The position numbers and the translations under genes are program-made. Positions 1 to 12,909 of a stretch of DNA of 64,000 bases are shown here, one piece after another. Source of the DNA: Lepidurus packardi (lineage: Eukaryota > Arthropoda > Branchiopoda > Notostraca > Triopsidae). Below the pieces are notes generated by a model that saw nothing but the letters and a program-made list of their open reading frames with translations, was not told where the DNA came from and searched no databases. Positions within the stretch are counted from its first letter, which is position 1; each line of letters starts with the position of its first letter. Where the stretch lies: the NCBI GenBank assembly GCA_023053545.1, contig JAKZAN010000162.1, positions 1-64,000 on the forward strand, in the 5' to 3' direction.

Positions 1-1418
1 CTGAAGTATCCAGCGATAAGGGACAGAGAGAAGATGCTGGACATCGTCAGAATGGCGGGATCAGGACAGATGAAGCCAAGTCCGAGGGCACCAGCTAAAC
101 CAGCAGTAAGGTTCAATGCAGACCTAAGAGTCTTTTTGAAGGGAGTCTCTTCAGGTTTGGTGGGAGCCTTCACTTCGGCGGGCTTGGCTGCTTTAGCAGC
201 ATCAAGCATAGGGGGGTTAGGGTTGGGCCAGAGGAGCTCTCCATTTTGGGTGATAATTGCTCCACGATGGACTTCATCCTTGAGGTTGATTTAGAGTTTG
301 CCTTCTTTGTTGACCATTGACTGGAAGAACTTGCTGATGTTATTAGAGTAGAGGGCAGAGGATTGGCCTGAAAGTCTTGAAGGAAGGTCAGTGAATCCAA
401 TGATCTTAACACCGTTGTGATCTACAATCTTATCTTTTTGGGTGAGCTCAGAGTTTCCTCCTGCTTCAGCAGCCAGATCTACAATGACACTGCCCTTTTT
501 CATAGACTCGATCATTGCCTGGGTGATCAGCTTGGGGGCTGGCTTACCAGGGATCAGGGCTGTGGTGATGATAATGTCCACATCGAGAGCTTGCTGGGCG
601 AATAGCTTCATTTCAGCTTCGATGAATTATTTACTCATTTCTTTGGCATAACCTCCGGTACCAGAGCCTTATTCCTTGATTCCTTTGACTTCGATGAATT
701 CTGCTCCGAGAGACTGCACTTGTTCTCTAGCAGCAGGTCTGGTGTCGAAGCCTCTAACGATGGCACCCAGACTCTTAGCAGTGGCGATGGCCGAAAGACC
801 AGCGACACCAGCTCCGATTACAAGAATTTTAGCAGGAGGTAATTTTCCAGCAGCCGTCATCTGGCCAGTGAAGAATCTACCAAAGTTCTCAGCAGCCAGA
901 ATAACTGACTTGTAGCCTGCGATGTTGGCCATTGAGGACAGAGCATCGTACGTCTGGGCCTTGGTCGTTCTGGGGATCTGATCCATGGCGAACGATGTAA
1001 TATTAGCAGCCTTCAGTTTCTCAACCAGATCCTTGTTCTGGGCAGGCTGGATGAACGAAATGACGGTGGAGTTGGGCTTGAGCAGATCGACTTCATGCTT
1101 GCCAAGACCAGGGTGCTGTTGTGGCATGCGCACTTTGAGGAGGACATCGGACTGATACACTTCCTCAGTCGTGGCAATCTTGGCACCGGCCTCCACGTAC
1201 TTATCGTTGGTGACGCTGGATTGTTGGCCGGCGCCATCCTCGACGATGACTTCAAGTCCCTGTTTGCTGAGTCTCTGGACTCCTTCGGGAGTGAGAGCGA
1301 CTCTTTTTTCGTTGGGGTAGACCTCACGAGGGACGCCAACTCTGAGTTTCTGTGCCTGTTGGGAGAAGAAGTAGGCATGCCTGGAGGCTGAGCTGAAGGT
1401 GGAGACGAATCTAAGCAT
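1..1418 (-). CDS. NNT: NAD(P) transhydrogenase, N-terminal part (runs off the window)
   Basis: Proton-translocating NAD(P) transhydrogenase of the mitochondrial inner membrane, which makes NADPH from NADH using the proton gradient. The first about 25 residues ([16 protein letters not shown]...) look like a mitochondrial presequence. The NAD-binding domain I follows, with the dinucleotide fold [15 protein letters not shown] and the block [12 protein letters not shown]. Two in-frame TAA codons lie in the block [35 protein letters not shown]; at the second, animal NNT has Glu (MSKEFIEAEMK), so TAA is read as Glu. A third UAA follows NKEGKL. The frame continues into the first membrane region ([12 protein letters not shown]) and is cut by the window edge, so domains II and III are missing only because of the window. 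No intron seen. The ATG at 1416-1418 is the first one ahead of the presequence. Confidence 0.97.
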
Positions 1419-1534
1419 GGTGGTCGACTGTGTTTTGTGAGTTATGAACTATTGATTATGATCAAGATAAAAGGATGGGGAGGATATTTATAATTCCGAA
1501 GAAGAAAGAGAGAGAGGGATATTGTTAAAATAAA

Positions 1535-1879
1535 TCATCCAAGGCAGTGGATGTGCAATAAATACATGATTTAAAAACGTGGCTATACTGCCTGTTCCCT
1601 GGCTTTGTGCGCAGATTTGTATTGGTTCAGAACTCCATTCATAAACAAAAATATCCATATTTCGTGACCCACTTCCCGCGCCAGCTCTGCAAATATAGCA
1701 GGACTACGGCAAAGTACTTGAGTGTCCTCGATACCCGAGAACAGCAACAGCCCATCACGACCTGCAGAGGCTGGTGACTGTGTAATGAAGGACAAGGGGA
1801 TTTGTTGATTCTGGGGAGTTACCTATTTTTAAAAATATAGGAACTCGGGAGTAGGTGGATTGATGTGTGGATAGCCCAT
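1535..1879 (-). CDS. small protein of unknown function, one intron
   Basis: I do not recognise this protein. With UAR read as Glu, an ATG at 1877-1879 opens a 19-codon exon (MGYPHINPPTPEFLYF..). A 45-nt intron (1778-1822, GTAACT...ACACAG) follows, then an 81-codon exon ending in TGA at 1535-1537, for 99 residues in all. The core is compact and globular-looking (GRDGLLLFSGIEDTQV, GHEIWIFLFMNGVLN). It lies head to tail upstream of NNT on the same strand. The intron is inferred only because it joins two plausible frames and has good GT-AG ends. Chance open frames are long in a one-stop code, so this is a moderate-to-low call. Confidence 0.42.
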
Positions 1880-2144
1880 AATATACCATTATCGATTTAT
1901 ATATACATCGGTGGATAGCTGACGATGTCCTTAAGTTTGCTCACATTAGATTAGCACTGGTGACTTTAAAATCACTATTATGTCAGTACCTGATAATTGG
2001 CAGAAGTTATGCAAAATGGAAGGGAAAAACTAGCATCCTAATACAATAGCATACCTTTATTTTATTCTTTTGCTTCATCACATGCAAAATTAACATATTA
2101 AACTAAAATCCTTAAACCGAACCATCTCTTTCAAACCTTCATCT

Positions 2145-4999
2145 TCATCTTTAGACCAAGGTCGTGTCTCCAGGCGCCACCATCATCACACTCTTCTCCT
2201 GCTCATCCCTTCTCTGTCTCTCTGTCTCCTTCTCACCTCCCCTCTTTGTCTTGCGTCCTGCTTCATTCAGGGGCTTGCGCTTCGCAGAATCGTAAAGCCG
2301 TGCTTTCGCCTGCTCCAACAGTTGTAACTCCATTTCATCCAGCAAAATCTTGCTGAACTTCTCAAGCCTCAGTTTCTCCTGCTGAGCATGCTTCTTTGCG
2401 AGCAGGATGCTTTTGACAATGAAGATAGTGTTTAGGACGAAGCATACAAATAGAATGACTAAGACAATGATCGCAACTGCTTGAGTTGGGTAGATGACTG
2501 AGGGTGCTACGCGTGTTGAGTTTAGGTAGAGGTACATCCCGAGTATGATGAGAGTCATCACTTTGTTAGCCAGTTCGCGGAAGTAGTTGTAGGTTTATTC
2601 GTAGGGTTGGCGCAAACCAATCAATAGTCCGAATAGTGCCACTTCTCCTATCAAGGCATACCCACAGTAGGGGGAACTATTCAGAAAAACCAATAATGCT
2701 GCAAAGAGGAATCGATCCACGAACATCAAGATCGGGTGGTTTTTAGAGATTGCATCTACGACCTTGAACTTCTCATTATAGTCGTGGAACTTATGGAATC
2801 TTTTGTAGTACAGGATCCCTGAGATTATTGGAAAGGCCAGCAAAACACACCCTACTGCTATGGCTGCTGGGGATATAAAGTGTAGGAAGTCGAGGACCAG
2901 TGACACCACGACGTTATATATGTTGAAGTGGCCAGCACACATGAGGAAGTCGCATATTACCATTTATCGATATCTCTCCACTAGCGAACGAAGAGCCGCT
3001 CTTTATTTGCTGAGAGAAGCCCAAATGATGTAGAGGATAAAGGCCGCCAGAACACAGAGAATGAAGGTTAGGATCATAAAGTTCATATTTGATAGAAACC
3101 CTGCAGTATAGTCGAGATTATGAAGGCTATAGGGAATAGAAGAACGGTCCGTTTTGAAAAGGGGATTGAGCCCTGTGGCGTGTTTGAGGAAGAGGAGGCC
3201 TTCTTCTGAGGGGTCAACACGAGCTAGAATCGTAGTTCCGAGAACAGAAATTTGGAGTACTGACATCATTTCGACACCGATTAGTTTGGCAGAGTACAGA
3301 GACAGTAAGAATGAAACATAGTAAAAACCAGTTAGGACTAAGGCGCATATCTTAAGAAGATTCTTAGACTCGTAATGGGAATTGTCGAAGAAAATGGCGG
3401 GCTGAAGATTCGATGTAGAAACCTTGAGATCTAAAGTGATCCGAGGCACAAGGATAAACTTCGGATCTGTATGCTTGAAGGCTAATGTCAGATTTGAGTC
3501 TTCAACAGTAGCTGAGTACGGGCACTACAACACAACAACTCCATCAGTATAGGTAGCTTTCCTGACCGTAATGGAAGAATTCATGAAATTAAACATCTTG
3601 CCAAGGTCTGCATTCTTGAACTCTGGTCGGATGGGCAGGAGCTCGACTGTTACTCTCAACACATTTTCACTGTAGTCCTTCAAGATAGAGTTCAAAGTTA
3701 CAGAAAAAGATCCGAGGAAGATAGAAAAACTGGGAGACAAGCCACCTCCTCCTACACTAGTGAAGTTGGCCTAAATTGAGCATGATGATGAACAACCGTC
3801 CCCGTCCAGCTGGTTTCCGTCATCACAGGCCTATTTGTAAACCTTACCATCTCCGCAAATAGGAGTGCAAACGCCATTTACTTTTTTATACCCGAAGAAA
3901 CAATCACATGTTGCTGGAGTACACTTTTTAACTTGCCAGAACATGTAGTTAACGGACAGTTGGCTATAGGGATGGAGTGTAGAGTCAAGGGTTCCAGTAG
4001 CACCATCTATTTGGAAAGCAGTGCTGTTGGTAGTAACCTTGAAGGACTTGAGTCCTGAGATAAAGTACACGATCTAATTAGGAGTAATGGTTTCTAGAGT
4101 GTTATGTTGGGTGTTTTGATAACCCCAGAGATAGCCTACGTCAGCGAAGAGACTCATGACATTTTAGCAGGCAAGAATGTAAACCTGAGCAGTCAGGAAG
4201 ATATTGATGGTATTGGCCTTGGTAAAGGTGAGAGAATAGCTGCTGGGGGATGCGAGAGATATTTGCACATCTAGGTCCATGAGGCGTGTTTTATCCGTGA
4301 AAACGCCACGGAAACCAACAATGAAACAGGTGAGGACTGTGATGTTTGGATCGAAGTTGACGGGAAGGTTGAAGTTGTAGGTTAAACTGACAGTATGGGG
4401 ACCGGGCGATCCTAAATCATTAGCAGTAACTGGAAATCATTAATTTGTTTTTACTATTTTTAAAACTAGTGTTATTTATAATCTAAAACTATTTGGGCAT
4501 TTCAGAAATAGGGAAGTGATGAAAATAGGGTATAATCTTTCCTTACAAGAATGGCTGCGGTAGTCCACAAGAATGTTAGGGTACTGGTTCCGATCCACTG
4601 CGAAGTACCGGATTACGTTGTTCACCATTATTGATGCAGGCTGCACGTAAGTCGTCTCCAGGACCATTCCCGTGCTTGTTATTGATTGCAGGTAAATTTG
4701 GTTCAGGAAGCCCCACTCGTATTGGTTCGGGGGGATTTCAAGTCTTACAGTCGTCAGGCCCACTGAAGGAGTATTCTGGAACACATTGTTAAATGGGACG
4801 GTGGTGTTCATGGAGGTCACAGGACCAGTTGGTGTGTTTGTAACTACATTAACAGTGTCTTGGAGGAAGAACACAAATATTCAGCTCAGAATGATGAGAG
4901 GTGGAGCTTACCACACTTGATATCAAGAGAGTACGCACGAAAAGTGAGCAGGGCCAAGCAGCAGAGAAGCGGGTATAGGATATTGTAGGGTGCGGTCAT
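2145..4999 (-). CDS. membrane protein with Myxo-type disulfide repeat and several C-terminal helices
   Basis: A secretory or plasma-membrane protein of about 894 residues. It starts with a clear signal peptide (MTAPYNILYPLLCCLALL). Two introns (4859-4911, 53 nt; 4430-4546, 117 nt) keep phase. The extracellular part carries a cysteine-rich unit CGDGKVYK-UAG-ACDDGN..GDGCSSSCSI-UAG, which matches the DUF4215/Myxo disulfide repeat. In that repeat both UAG positions are normally Glu (..E.CDDGN and CxxE), so the gene is one of the best proofs of the code. From about residue 560 on, several hydrophobic helices follow, then a basic cytoplasmic tail (KRKPLNEAGRKTKRGG..). TGA at 2145-2147 ends the frame after the residues TTLV-E-R. 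Large proteins of this layout are common in ciliates; a specific function cannot be given. Confidence 0.85.
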
Positions 5000-5018
5000 T
5001 GGGGGCAGCCAGGGATGT

Positions 5019-5246
5019 CTAGTGAGTGCTGAGGCGAAAATAACTTAGACAGCACAGTAACAAAAATAATAAATTAATGGTTGTGCAGATGCAATGTGAT
5101 ATGGCGAATATTGGACGCGAGTGAGTCTTCATGAACCTTTTCCTGAGAGATAGGCCAGGGATTGAGGCGTATATTTTAGCCAAGGCGGAGAAAAGGCGGG
5201 GGGTTGCGACTGCGAATAGACCAAAATATTGTAGAATTGCCACCAC
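5019..5246 (-). other. doubtful open frame upstream of the disulfide-repeat protein; otherwise intergenic (about 5000-5470)
   Basis: The space between the signal-peptide gene and malate dehydrogenase is about 470 bases. It holds an open frame with one hydrophobic stretch (NLLFLLLCCLSYF) that would run in another frame into the first exon of the downstream gene. It has no recognisable domain and a length expected by chance with a single stop codon. I treat the stretch as 5' flank rather than a gene. Confidence 0.15.
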
Positions 5247-5470
5247 CTAAATAAAAGGGTAACAGAAAAACTTAGTTCTATCAGGTATTCGCAGTCAAAT
5301 CCACCCGCCTTCTAACGCTCACTGCTTTAAGTGCCAGCTACTCCATAGTCCAAATAGTCCAATAACACACATTCTTTATCACACCCCGAACTCCACCCTT
5401 CCTTAAACAGAATTTTAAACATTACAAAAACCAAATGCCTAAATAATACACATCCAATCATCATATTCAG

Positions 5471-6565
5471 TCAGCTTACCGCCTTCAGAGACATCTCCCT
5501 CTCTTCTCTCAGTTAGGACAAGGTCACGTCTACCCGCTTCTTGGCCTCCGGGCTCCAGTTGAATCCTTCCACCACCTTGTAGCTTCCGTTGGAACAGATC
5601 ACTGGGAAGCTGAAGCAGATGTCCTTATCGATGCCGTATTCGCCGTTGCTCATAACAGCCATGGAGTGGATCTTTCCGCTGTTGGAGTACAGGGTGTAGA
5701 CGTGGTCGCACACTGCAGAAGCAGCACTTGCAGCAGAGCTCAGCTTTCGGAGACTGATAACTTCAGCGCCTCTTTTTTGAACCTGATTTAATTTTTAATT
5801 TTGGAAGAAGCTTTTATATTTTTGTTTTACCTTTTCGATGAAGGTCTTATCGAGCCAAGCCTTATCGTTCACAGCAGTCTCGACAGGGGTCCTGATGCCA
5901 GGCGTCCTCTCAACGACTGCGTTCTGGTAGTCAGGCACCATTGTGGGGCTGTGATTGCCCCAGATGATCATGTTTTCGATACGGGAGGAAGGCACTCCCA
6001 GCTTCTCGCTCAGCTGATGGACAGCTCTGTTCTCATCAAGTCTGGTTAAGGCGCTGAAGTTGGTCCGGGGGATGTTAGGTGCAAACTTAGCTACGATCAT
6101 GCAATTGGTATTGGCAGGGTTTCCGATGACGACCACTCTGCAGTTCTTGTTGGCGAAGGTATTGATGGCTTTGCCTTGATCTCTGAAGATTGCTGCATTT
6201 TGACCCAGAAGATCCTTGCGCTCCATTCCGGGTCCTCTTGGCTTGGCGCCCACAAGGACTGCTAGTTCACAATCCTTGAATCCTTCTTCGTAGTTGGTAG
6301 CGCCTCTGACGGAAGCCAGGAGGGGGTAGACAGAGTCATTGAGCTCCATCATGGTGGCCTTCATCTGGTTTTCGGCGGCAGGGACCTCAAGGAGGGTGAG
6401 GTGAACAGGCTGGTTGGGCCCAAAGAATCTGCCCTGTCCGATCATGAAGACGAGAGCATATCCGATGTTGCCTGCAGCACCAGTGACGGTGACTCTGATG
6501 GGTGGCTTGTTTTCTTGCTTGGCTGCGATGAGGGTGTTTTGGAGATGAAGTAGTCTGTGGGCCAT
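5471..6565 (-). CDS. MDH: malate dehydrogenase, cytosolic type
   Basis: NAD-dependent malate dehydrogenase, interconverting malate and oxaloacetate. The N-terminal nucleotide fold TVTGAAGNIGYALVF, the substrate loop (AKPRGPGMERKDLL), NPANTNCMI and the catalytic histidine region IIWGNHSPTMVPD are all present. A 48-nt intron (5783-5830) interrupts the frame after FIEK; splicing restores VQKRGAEVI, the expected helix. Near the end a TAA lies in VTLS-TAA-LREERE, where homologues have the LxELxEER pattern, so it reads as Glu. The real stop is TGA at 5471-5473. The intron keeps phase, giving a family-typical length of about 350 residues. It lacks a clear mitochondrial targeting peptide and is probably the cytosolic form. 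Nothing is truncated. Confidence 0.97.
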
Positions 6566-6792
6566 GATGAATCTTTATGGATTGCTTTTGTGTTCTGAAA
6601 TCTATATAATGATGTGATTATGCTCATAAAATTGTGGATTGATGTCATCACCCAACTTCTATCACCTGACCTAAATCTATCCACTACATGAATCCCTTGG
6701 AGTTTAAGTCAAATTATAATTGCGATGAAATAGCAACCAGAACAAATCAAGGGAACTCGCTCTTTACTTTAGTTAATATACATTGGATTTCC

Positions 6793-7587
6793 TCATATCG
6801 ACAAACTCCGATCTTTCGCGAATAAGCCATACACTACTCCTCCTATTCCCAGCCCAATCCAGAATCTCTTCAAGTTCAGGTTTAGGGTTTTCACCTCAGG
6901 CTGCTCCTTGGGGGTATCCAGGATGTTTATTCTGACAGTTTTCTCCTCGTCGATGTTGTGGTCCTTGTGGGCCAGATCGTGCATCTTGGGCGATTACGCA
7001 TGGTACCAGTTATAGATGCCGCTATACGCTGATCGCAGGAGCTTATCAGGGTAGCTTCCTGGGATGCACTTTATGATTTCCTCCAAATAGCTGAACACCA
7101 GGATATCGACAAGTATGCATTTCTCTCTGCGCTCGGGATTGAACTCGAAGGTGGTTTTGTTGATACGAAGGAATTCGTGCAGAAGCTGGAACTGCTCAAC
7201 AGTCACCTTCTCAATCTACTCCTCATCGCCTAGAACACTGTAACCCGAGTAGAAGTCGATAATTTTCCTCAGGTTGACGCTACACTCCTTAATGAATATT
7301 TTGTGTCTTTAGTTATCCAGAAAGTTGCTAGAGTCGTATTTGATTAATCCTAAGCCCTCTACGATGTGCTCGCGTGAGAAGGCTCTATTGCGAAGAATCA
7401 GGTTGGGAAGAGCGCCAAAACCGGTGCTAGGAGCTTCGTAGGAATGGTGTATATAGCGAATGTTGAGAGCTTTGAGGGTTTTTATGAGGATGTGGTGCTA
7501 AGCATTGTGTCTGTGTTTGGCGTAGGTGCAGACCTGGACTTAGTGAGGAGCATGTATGATTGTGGGTTCTCCTGGGTAGATTTCCAT
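6793..7587 (-). CDS. metaxin-like tail-anchored GST-fold protein
   Basis: A 264-residue single-exon protein, probably a metaxin/Sam37-type subunit of the mitochondrial outer-membrane sorting and assembly machinery. The N-terminus (MEIYPGEPTIIHAPHE..VCTYAKH) follows the thioredoxin-like start of metaxins, with a short beta strand, a Pro-containing loop and a helix. The middle helices (LVDILVFSYLEEIIKCI..) fit the GST-C-like half. A single hydrophobic segment near the C-terminus (FWIGLGIGGVVYGLFA) would anchor it. TGA at 6793-6795 is the stop; five or six internal UAR codons are read as Glu. The start at 7585-7587 was chosen because it coincides with the domain start. Sequence identity to metaxins is low, so the family call is tentative while the gene itself is well supported. 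Confidence 0.6.
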
Positions 7588-7798
7588 ATAGATATTGTTT
7601 GACAATGGGTCTTGGCAGAGGGCTGGGATTTGAAGAGTAGTAATTTAATGAATGCATATATGCAAACAAACTCTTCGCAGACCCTGAATCCGTCATACTT
7701 AGTAGTACACAAACCCATTTAATTTCCTTATCTATCGTGTACCCTTACAGTACACAGTTCAAAAATCATATTTAAAGACACAGTCTACTCGTTATTTT

Positions 7799-9037
7799 AT
7801 GGACGATACTGAGAACTATCTCAACTCCATCCTTGCCAAAAGAGCAGGTGCCGTCGCTAATCCCTATGCTTCCAAGTCCCGCATGACGTCCAAGACAGCC
7901 CTCAGCAAGCCACAGGAAGCCATGACCCGTATCCCCATCATTCAGGAAAAACTAGAAGACACTCCATCCCTCTTCAAAAAGAAAATGGACACTATCTACA
8001 ATGGAGGAGGAAGCACCAACAACTTCATACAGGCCTCTAATAACCCTAGTATCCGCTATGCTGCTTCCAACGAACAAAGAGGAACCATCTCTATTAGTCA
8101 CAATCATGCTAGTGGTTACAGGACAGGAGAGTCCCCGAGCAACAGGGGGGCTGGACAGCAAAAGCAGAGAGTGGAGTACATGCTGATTACCAAACGCATC
8201 CAGCAGCGTCAAGAGGAGGAAGAGTAGCCAGTTCTGTCGTATCAACAACAGAATACACTCAGCGCAACCAATTTGAAACCCGGTATTCCTCTGCCAGGCC
8301 AGCATTTGAATTCTAAAGCCGAGCCTATAAAAGGACAAGAACCGAAATTCCAACCAATAATGTTGATAGAAAAGAAGCCTGCGTTGGAAGTGCCTGAATA
8401 CAACTACAACTATGAGTCTAGCTACAATAGAAACAATTTGGTGCTAGAGGATGAGCGGGCATCTGGCTACCGAAATTCTAACAATATGCTCGCGAGCGAG
8501 ATGAACAAGATGCACAACCCAAACCTGTACCAGGTCGCTTCTATGTCCTCAATCAAAGAATCTTCTTTCCACCACGACAAATTCCAAAGTTCCCACTACA
8601 CACCTATAAATGACTTAATTTCTGAATCCAATCGTAATAGTCAAGTCTTCCTCGAAGAAAATAGACCCCTCAACTATACCCAACAGAGTGCCAAACATCC
8701 TCATAATCTATAGCGTGAGCACTACTCCAACTAGCAGGACTCTTTCCGACTTGTTCCTAAAGAAGACTCGTATTTGTCGATATCATATGACAAAATACCT
8801 GAACACCCTCAGGACATATCATTCAGCCCAGAGTACAAACGAAGCCAGGTGCCTCGACAAGCACCAGTATAACAATAGTCTTCAGTAGTTTACATCTAGA
8901 ATAAGAACTCTAACATACAGATAAGGCCTTAGATAATAACCGAGAAAGTAGCGGTGGATCTGGCAGTACCTGGGCAGTAGACTGGAGGATAGCAGAAGCG
9001 CCGACGGAGGAAGATATTCTAAAATACGCCCATATGA
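7799..9037 (+). CDS. low-complexity Asn/Ser/Gln-rich protein of unknown function
   Basis: I do not recognise a domain. The frame starts at ATG 7799 (MDDTENYLNSILAKRAG) and runs 412 codons to TGA 9035-9037 with UAR as Glu. It is hydrophilic and probably disordered, with regularly spaced Tyr/Asn patches (YNYNYESSYNRNN) and basic clusters (ITKRIQQRQ), as in basal-body and scaffold proteins. The last about 40 codons are uncertain. Around 8945-8990 there are several possible short GT-AG introns, one of which would switch to another open frame ending further downstream. It is divergent from the metaxin-like gene and convergent with the CFAP92-like gene. Confidence 0.65.
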
Positions 9038-9215
9038 AACCACACCTTAAATATTATCCTAAATGCTGCCTCTGTTAATCTTATCTCCAATGGTTATGCT
9101 TGTTGTTGCTGAAGTCAGCTTTTCCAACTGAGAATCCTCTATAAATGGATAGCAGTATGAGATGTCGGGATAATGAGTGAGTCGGCACTTTAGTTATTTA
9201 AGAGTTATCACGGCA

Positions 9216-12200
9216 TCAGACGTAGGGGTTCTTCTTTAGAGGTTTTTGCACAGTGCTTTTCGTCAAGAACTACGGGTTCTGGAAGTTGTGGAAGTTACTC
9301 ACGCCCACTGATTGCTCCAGGTTCTATACACGCACAAGTGGGTTGAAACTCTTGTCGAACTCGTCATGCAAAAATGCTGACACCCCGCTTTTACCCACTT
9401 CTTTCGTCATATGGATCTTGGCATCCTTCACCTTCTTATCAGGCAACAGCAGTCCCTTCTTCTTGGCCTCGCCTTCCAGGATTTACTTGTACTTGTCCAG
9501 CTGGGCAGCTTTGTCGGAGTAGTAGCTCTTCTTGATATGAATATGTGGATCCCCCTTGCGCTTCACTTTTTCTTCATCTTCCTGCCTCTTCTGCATCTCT
9601 TTCTCGATCCTCTCTTTTTCAGCCAGCGTCATCCTTTCCCCTTCCATTGCCTGCAATTGAGAAAACACGTCAATCTTGCCGATATAAGACTTGAACTCTT
9701 CCCGTCCTGGCTCTGACAGAGGGTCTCCTCTGCGATTCTTCAAAGCTTCCAGATCCCTAACCTTCTGGTCGTGATAGGGATACTTCTTCAGCATTTAGAT
9801 ATCTTCATCGGAAGGCTTGAGATCCAATCTCATGCGTTCTTCTTTGGTCTTGATTAGTACATTGCGGAACGGCTACTTGGCAACCATCATTGTCTTCTAG
9901 TACTCCTTATCGATCTTATTTTGATTTTCTAAAGTGTTTGGAGAGATCGATTGGGACAAATGGTCGAGACTGTAGGTATACACATGATTTTTGTCTTGGC
10001 TGATCTTCTGCCTGAGTTCCTCTAGCTGTTTCTCGTAGATGTTATTTCTCTGTGACGCGTACATGTAGACAGGTTCGTCATTATTAGGGCTGGCTGGTTT
10101 CGGGTGCATAGTGTACGTCTCATGCTTGTTGAACCCTGTGCCTTGATATGTTCTGGTGAGGGAACTATGTTTGGCTCTCAGCATTCCACTACTATTATTT
10201 TAGTTAATCTCTCTGAGGGCCTCGTTCTTGCTGGTAGAGAGTCTCGGAAGAGTGGTAGTATGGCTTTGGATGGTCTTAAGAGTGCCAGGAGGCTGCAGAG
10301 CACTTGCATTTTTAGATGGACTCACTTCTCTTACTTTCTTTGGTTGTTCAATGCCTTCAATATCTTCATAGCTCAGTGAGTCACTGAATTTACGCTCGAT
10401 CTGAATGAGCCACTTTGCCTAAGGCCACATGCTCATACTTTCGACTGTCTTAAGGTTGTCAGCTATTTTCTTGATGTCGCTGATTTTATTAAGGGCAGCA
10501 CAGATTTATTCGGGCACTTTGCTCTTGATATAAATGCTAGGCTGGAGAAGCAGCTCTGTTAGGTTAGGTCTGAGCCGGATTCTTTTGATGTCGAGGTTGA
10601 AATCAGTGTATAGTCTTTCGGTGAACGTGATGTTACTATTTTTGAGGATCTTCATATTTTTGGTATTGGGAGTATCCTTCACAATCTTAGTGTTGAGTTC
10701 TTTAATGCCTCCTTCCTTCAGTCCTTCCAGGATAAACAATCTGAACTCATTATCCAGTATCTAGATGCCTGTCAAGATATCCAGAGACGCATCTGCCTTC
10801 TGCTCAGGTTTCAGAACTATCGTACATAGTTATTTGATCCCCGTAGAGGGTAGGTTCATGGCCTTCAGGTTTGTACTGTAGATAATATCCTGGATGATCT
10901 GCACTAACTCTTGGCTTTTGTAAGGCATCACGTACACTAATCTCTCATAGACATCTCGCGGCTTCGGGGCTTGTGCAGGTTTTGGAGCCTATTCGACTGG
11001 AGGAGCCACCACAGCTGGTGGAGCCTTGCCACCCTTTTTGTTTTTGTCATCGACTGCAGCCACATCCTCAGGCTTAATTTCTGGTTTGACAAAGCTTCCT
11101 AGAGCGCAACTGAGAGTAAAACCCACGACCAACATCGTATCATTCTAGAAGTAGTTATTTGACTCGATGATTCTCTGCATTTCTGTCCTTGCAGTAGTGT
11201 TGAGATCAATATTTTTAGATTCAAAGTCTTCGAATGTCTTCCTGGGGACGACAGGGGCTTTGAGCTTGAAATGTCTGTTGTTAGGGTTGAGGAAGTCTAC
11301 AAGAAAGAATGCCACCACTCCATAATTCGTGTTGACTGTTTCCGAAGGTTTCTTATTGTCCTTGATGGGCTCGCCCAGTTTGGCATCCTTTTTCTTGGGG
11401 TCTTTCTTGACATCCTTTTTTGGGTCTTTCTTTTCCTCTTTGGTTTCCTTTTTGGTTTCCTTCTTGGCACCTTTCTTTTTGGGATCCTCTTCTACAGGTT
11501 TGTCCTTCTCCATCTCTTCCTGAATCAGTTTTGTGACATCGATCAATGGCACATCTTCTTTGACATTGTTCTTTACTGTCTCGTCTCGGTCATGCAGTTC
11601 AAACTAAAAATAGAATTAACAGCAAAATTATGAGGAGAAGTGATATACTCGCAGGTATTTCGAACGTAGTTTTTCTTTCATTGTCGCTGCGTCCATAAGT
11701 CCCACCAAGAACACATGTTTGTGGCTCCAGACAATCTTGCCTCTTGCGATGACTCCGTGGGTACTCACCACTGATCCATCGAAGAACTGATACTTAACAT
11801 AAGCAGGCAGGTAATCCTTGTTGGTAGAGTCTGGCACGTCTTTCGCACCGATGACCTCTACTTGCATAGGATTGAGATACTGTCTGTACAAGTCGGTTAG
11901 CAATTATTTATTGGCCGTGAGAGTGAGTCTAAAGGCTTCAATCTCAGGGATCGGCAGTTTGTCATTGAAGTAAGTAAGCTGAGTTGAGAATAGTGAACGG
12001 ACTGTGAAGTTTATGTTTGTTACATTAAAGGTGTCTCCTGCTTTCCACATGAGGATTGAACTATAGTCGATCATTATCTCCTGCCTTACTTTGCTTTCCT
12101 CGTCCACGATGTACAGGTAGAACTTACTACTGCTCAGAGTCTTGCAGAAGTCATCGTCAACACGGATAGCATCCATCTGTTTTTCGAAGCAAAGCCAATC

Positions 12201-12573
12201 CACAACTGTTTCATTGCTATCTTCTATATGTTTTTGGAGGGGTTTCCATTGGTTGTTATGCTCGAAGGGCGAGAGGTTACTTTATTGCTTTTTGGCCCAA
12301 GCGTCCATGAACTGGGTGTCGCTTCGTTCTCGTTTATCAGAAGTGGAGCCGAACCACTCAAACATGACGGCGTAGGTATTGGAAGGCTGATCGGGCGCAG
12401 GTGGGGCCAATGTGACGGCGAGTTCAAACTTGAAGTCGACGTCGTTTTTAGGGATGCCGGAGTGATCAGGTCTAGCGACTGCCTATGGTAAGTGGTTAAA
12501 GTGAAGAGAAGCGGGAGAGCGAGTGATTATGTAATTTGGCTACCTCCTTTTTGGTATCTTTCTTGGGACCCAT
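9216..12573 (-). CDS. CFAP92-like axonemal protein with C2-like domain
   Basis: A 1083-residue protein in three exons (introns 12483-12543, 61 nt; 11604-11648, 45 nt), starting MGPKKDTKKEAVARP and ending KPLKKNPYV before TGA 9216-9218. The N-terminal third carries a C2-like/immunoglobulin-like region (TVRSLFSTQLTYFNDK, then VEVIGAKDVPDSTNK...YVKYQFFDG, IVWSHKHVFLVGLM, RFELHDRDE). Flagellar CFAP92/KIAA1257-type proteins show the same layout: small-molecule-like strands followed by a HDRD turn. A Lys-rich linker (DPKKKGAKKETKKE..) follows, then a long C-terminal half with a charged coiled coil (EKERIEKEMQKRQEDEEK). I infer an axonemal role from the layout and the cilium-rich neighbourhood; the precise family is uncertain. 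Confidence 0.6.
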
Positions 12574-12909
12574 AGATTGCGTATGTGATATTGTTCTTCT
12601 TTATTTCCTGAATTATTAGGGTGGATTGTATGTGTGGGGTGAACGGCAAAGAAGGAGGAATAGGGTTTGATATTAGTAAAATTATATAACTTATGTACCG
12701 AACAATCTTTGGGGTTCCTTGGGTTTAACTTCCTTTCCTATGGGTTTTAAAGGGAAGTCTGATTAATAGTGTATGTTCAGTATTAGTTAAGGGAAATTCT
12801 GTCTCTGAGTTAAGCGCACACATCTGATCATGTAGATGTGCCCACTGTTTAATAACATATACTATCGACACCTTTAAAATTCTGGGAAGGGACTAAATCA
12901 TTAAAAATC
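12574..12909. other. divergent intergenic spacer
   Basis: AT-rich 336-base gap between two genes pointing away from each other. It must hold both promoters, but I see no clear TATA element or repeat. Confidence 0.5.
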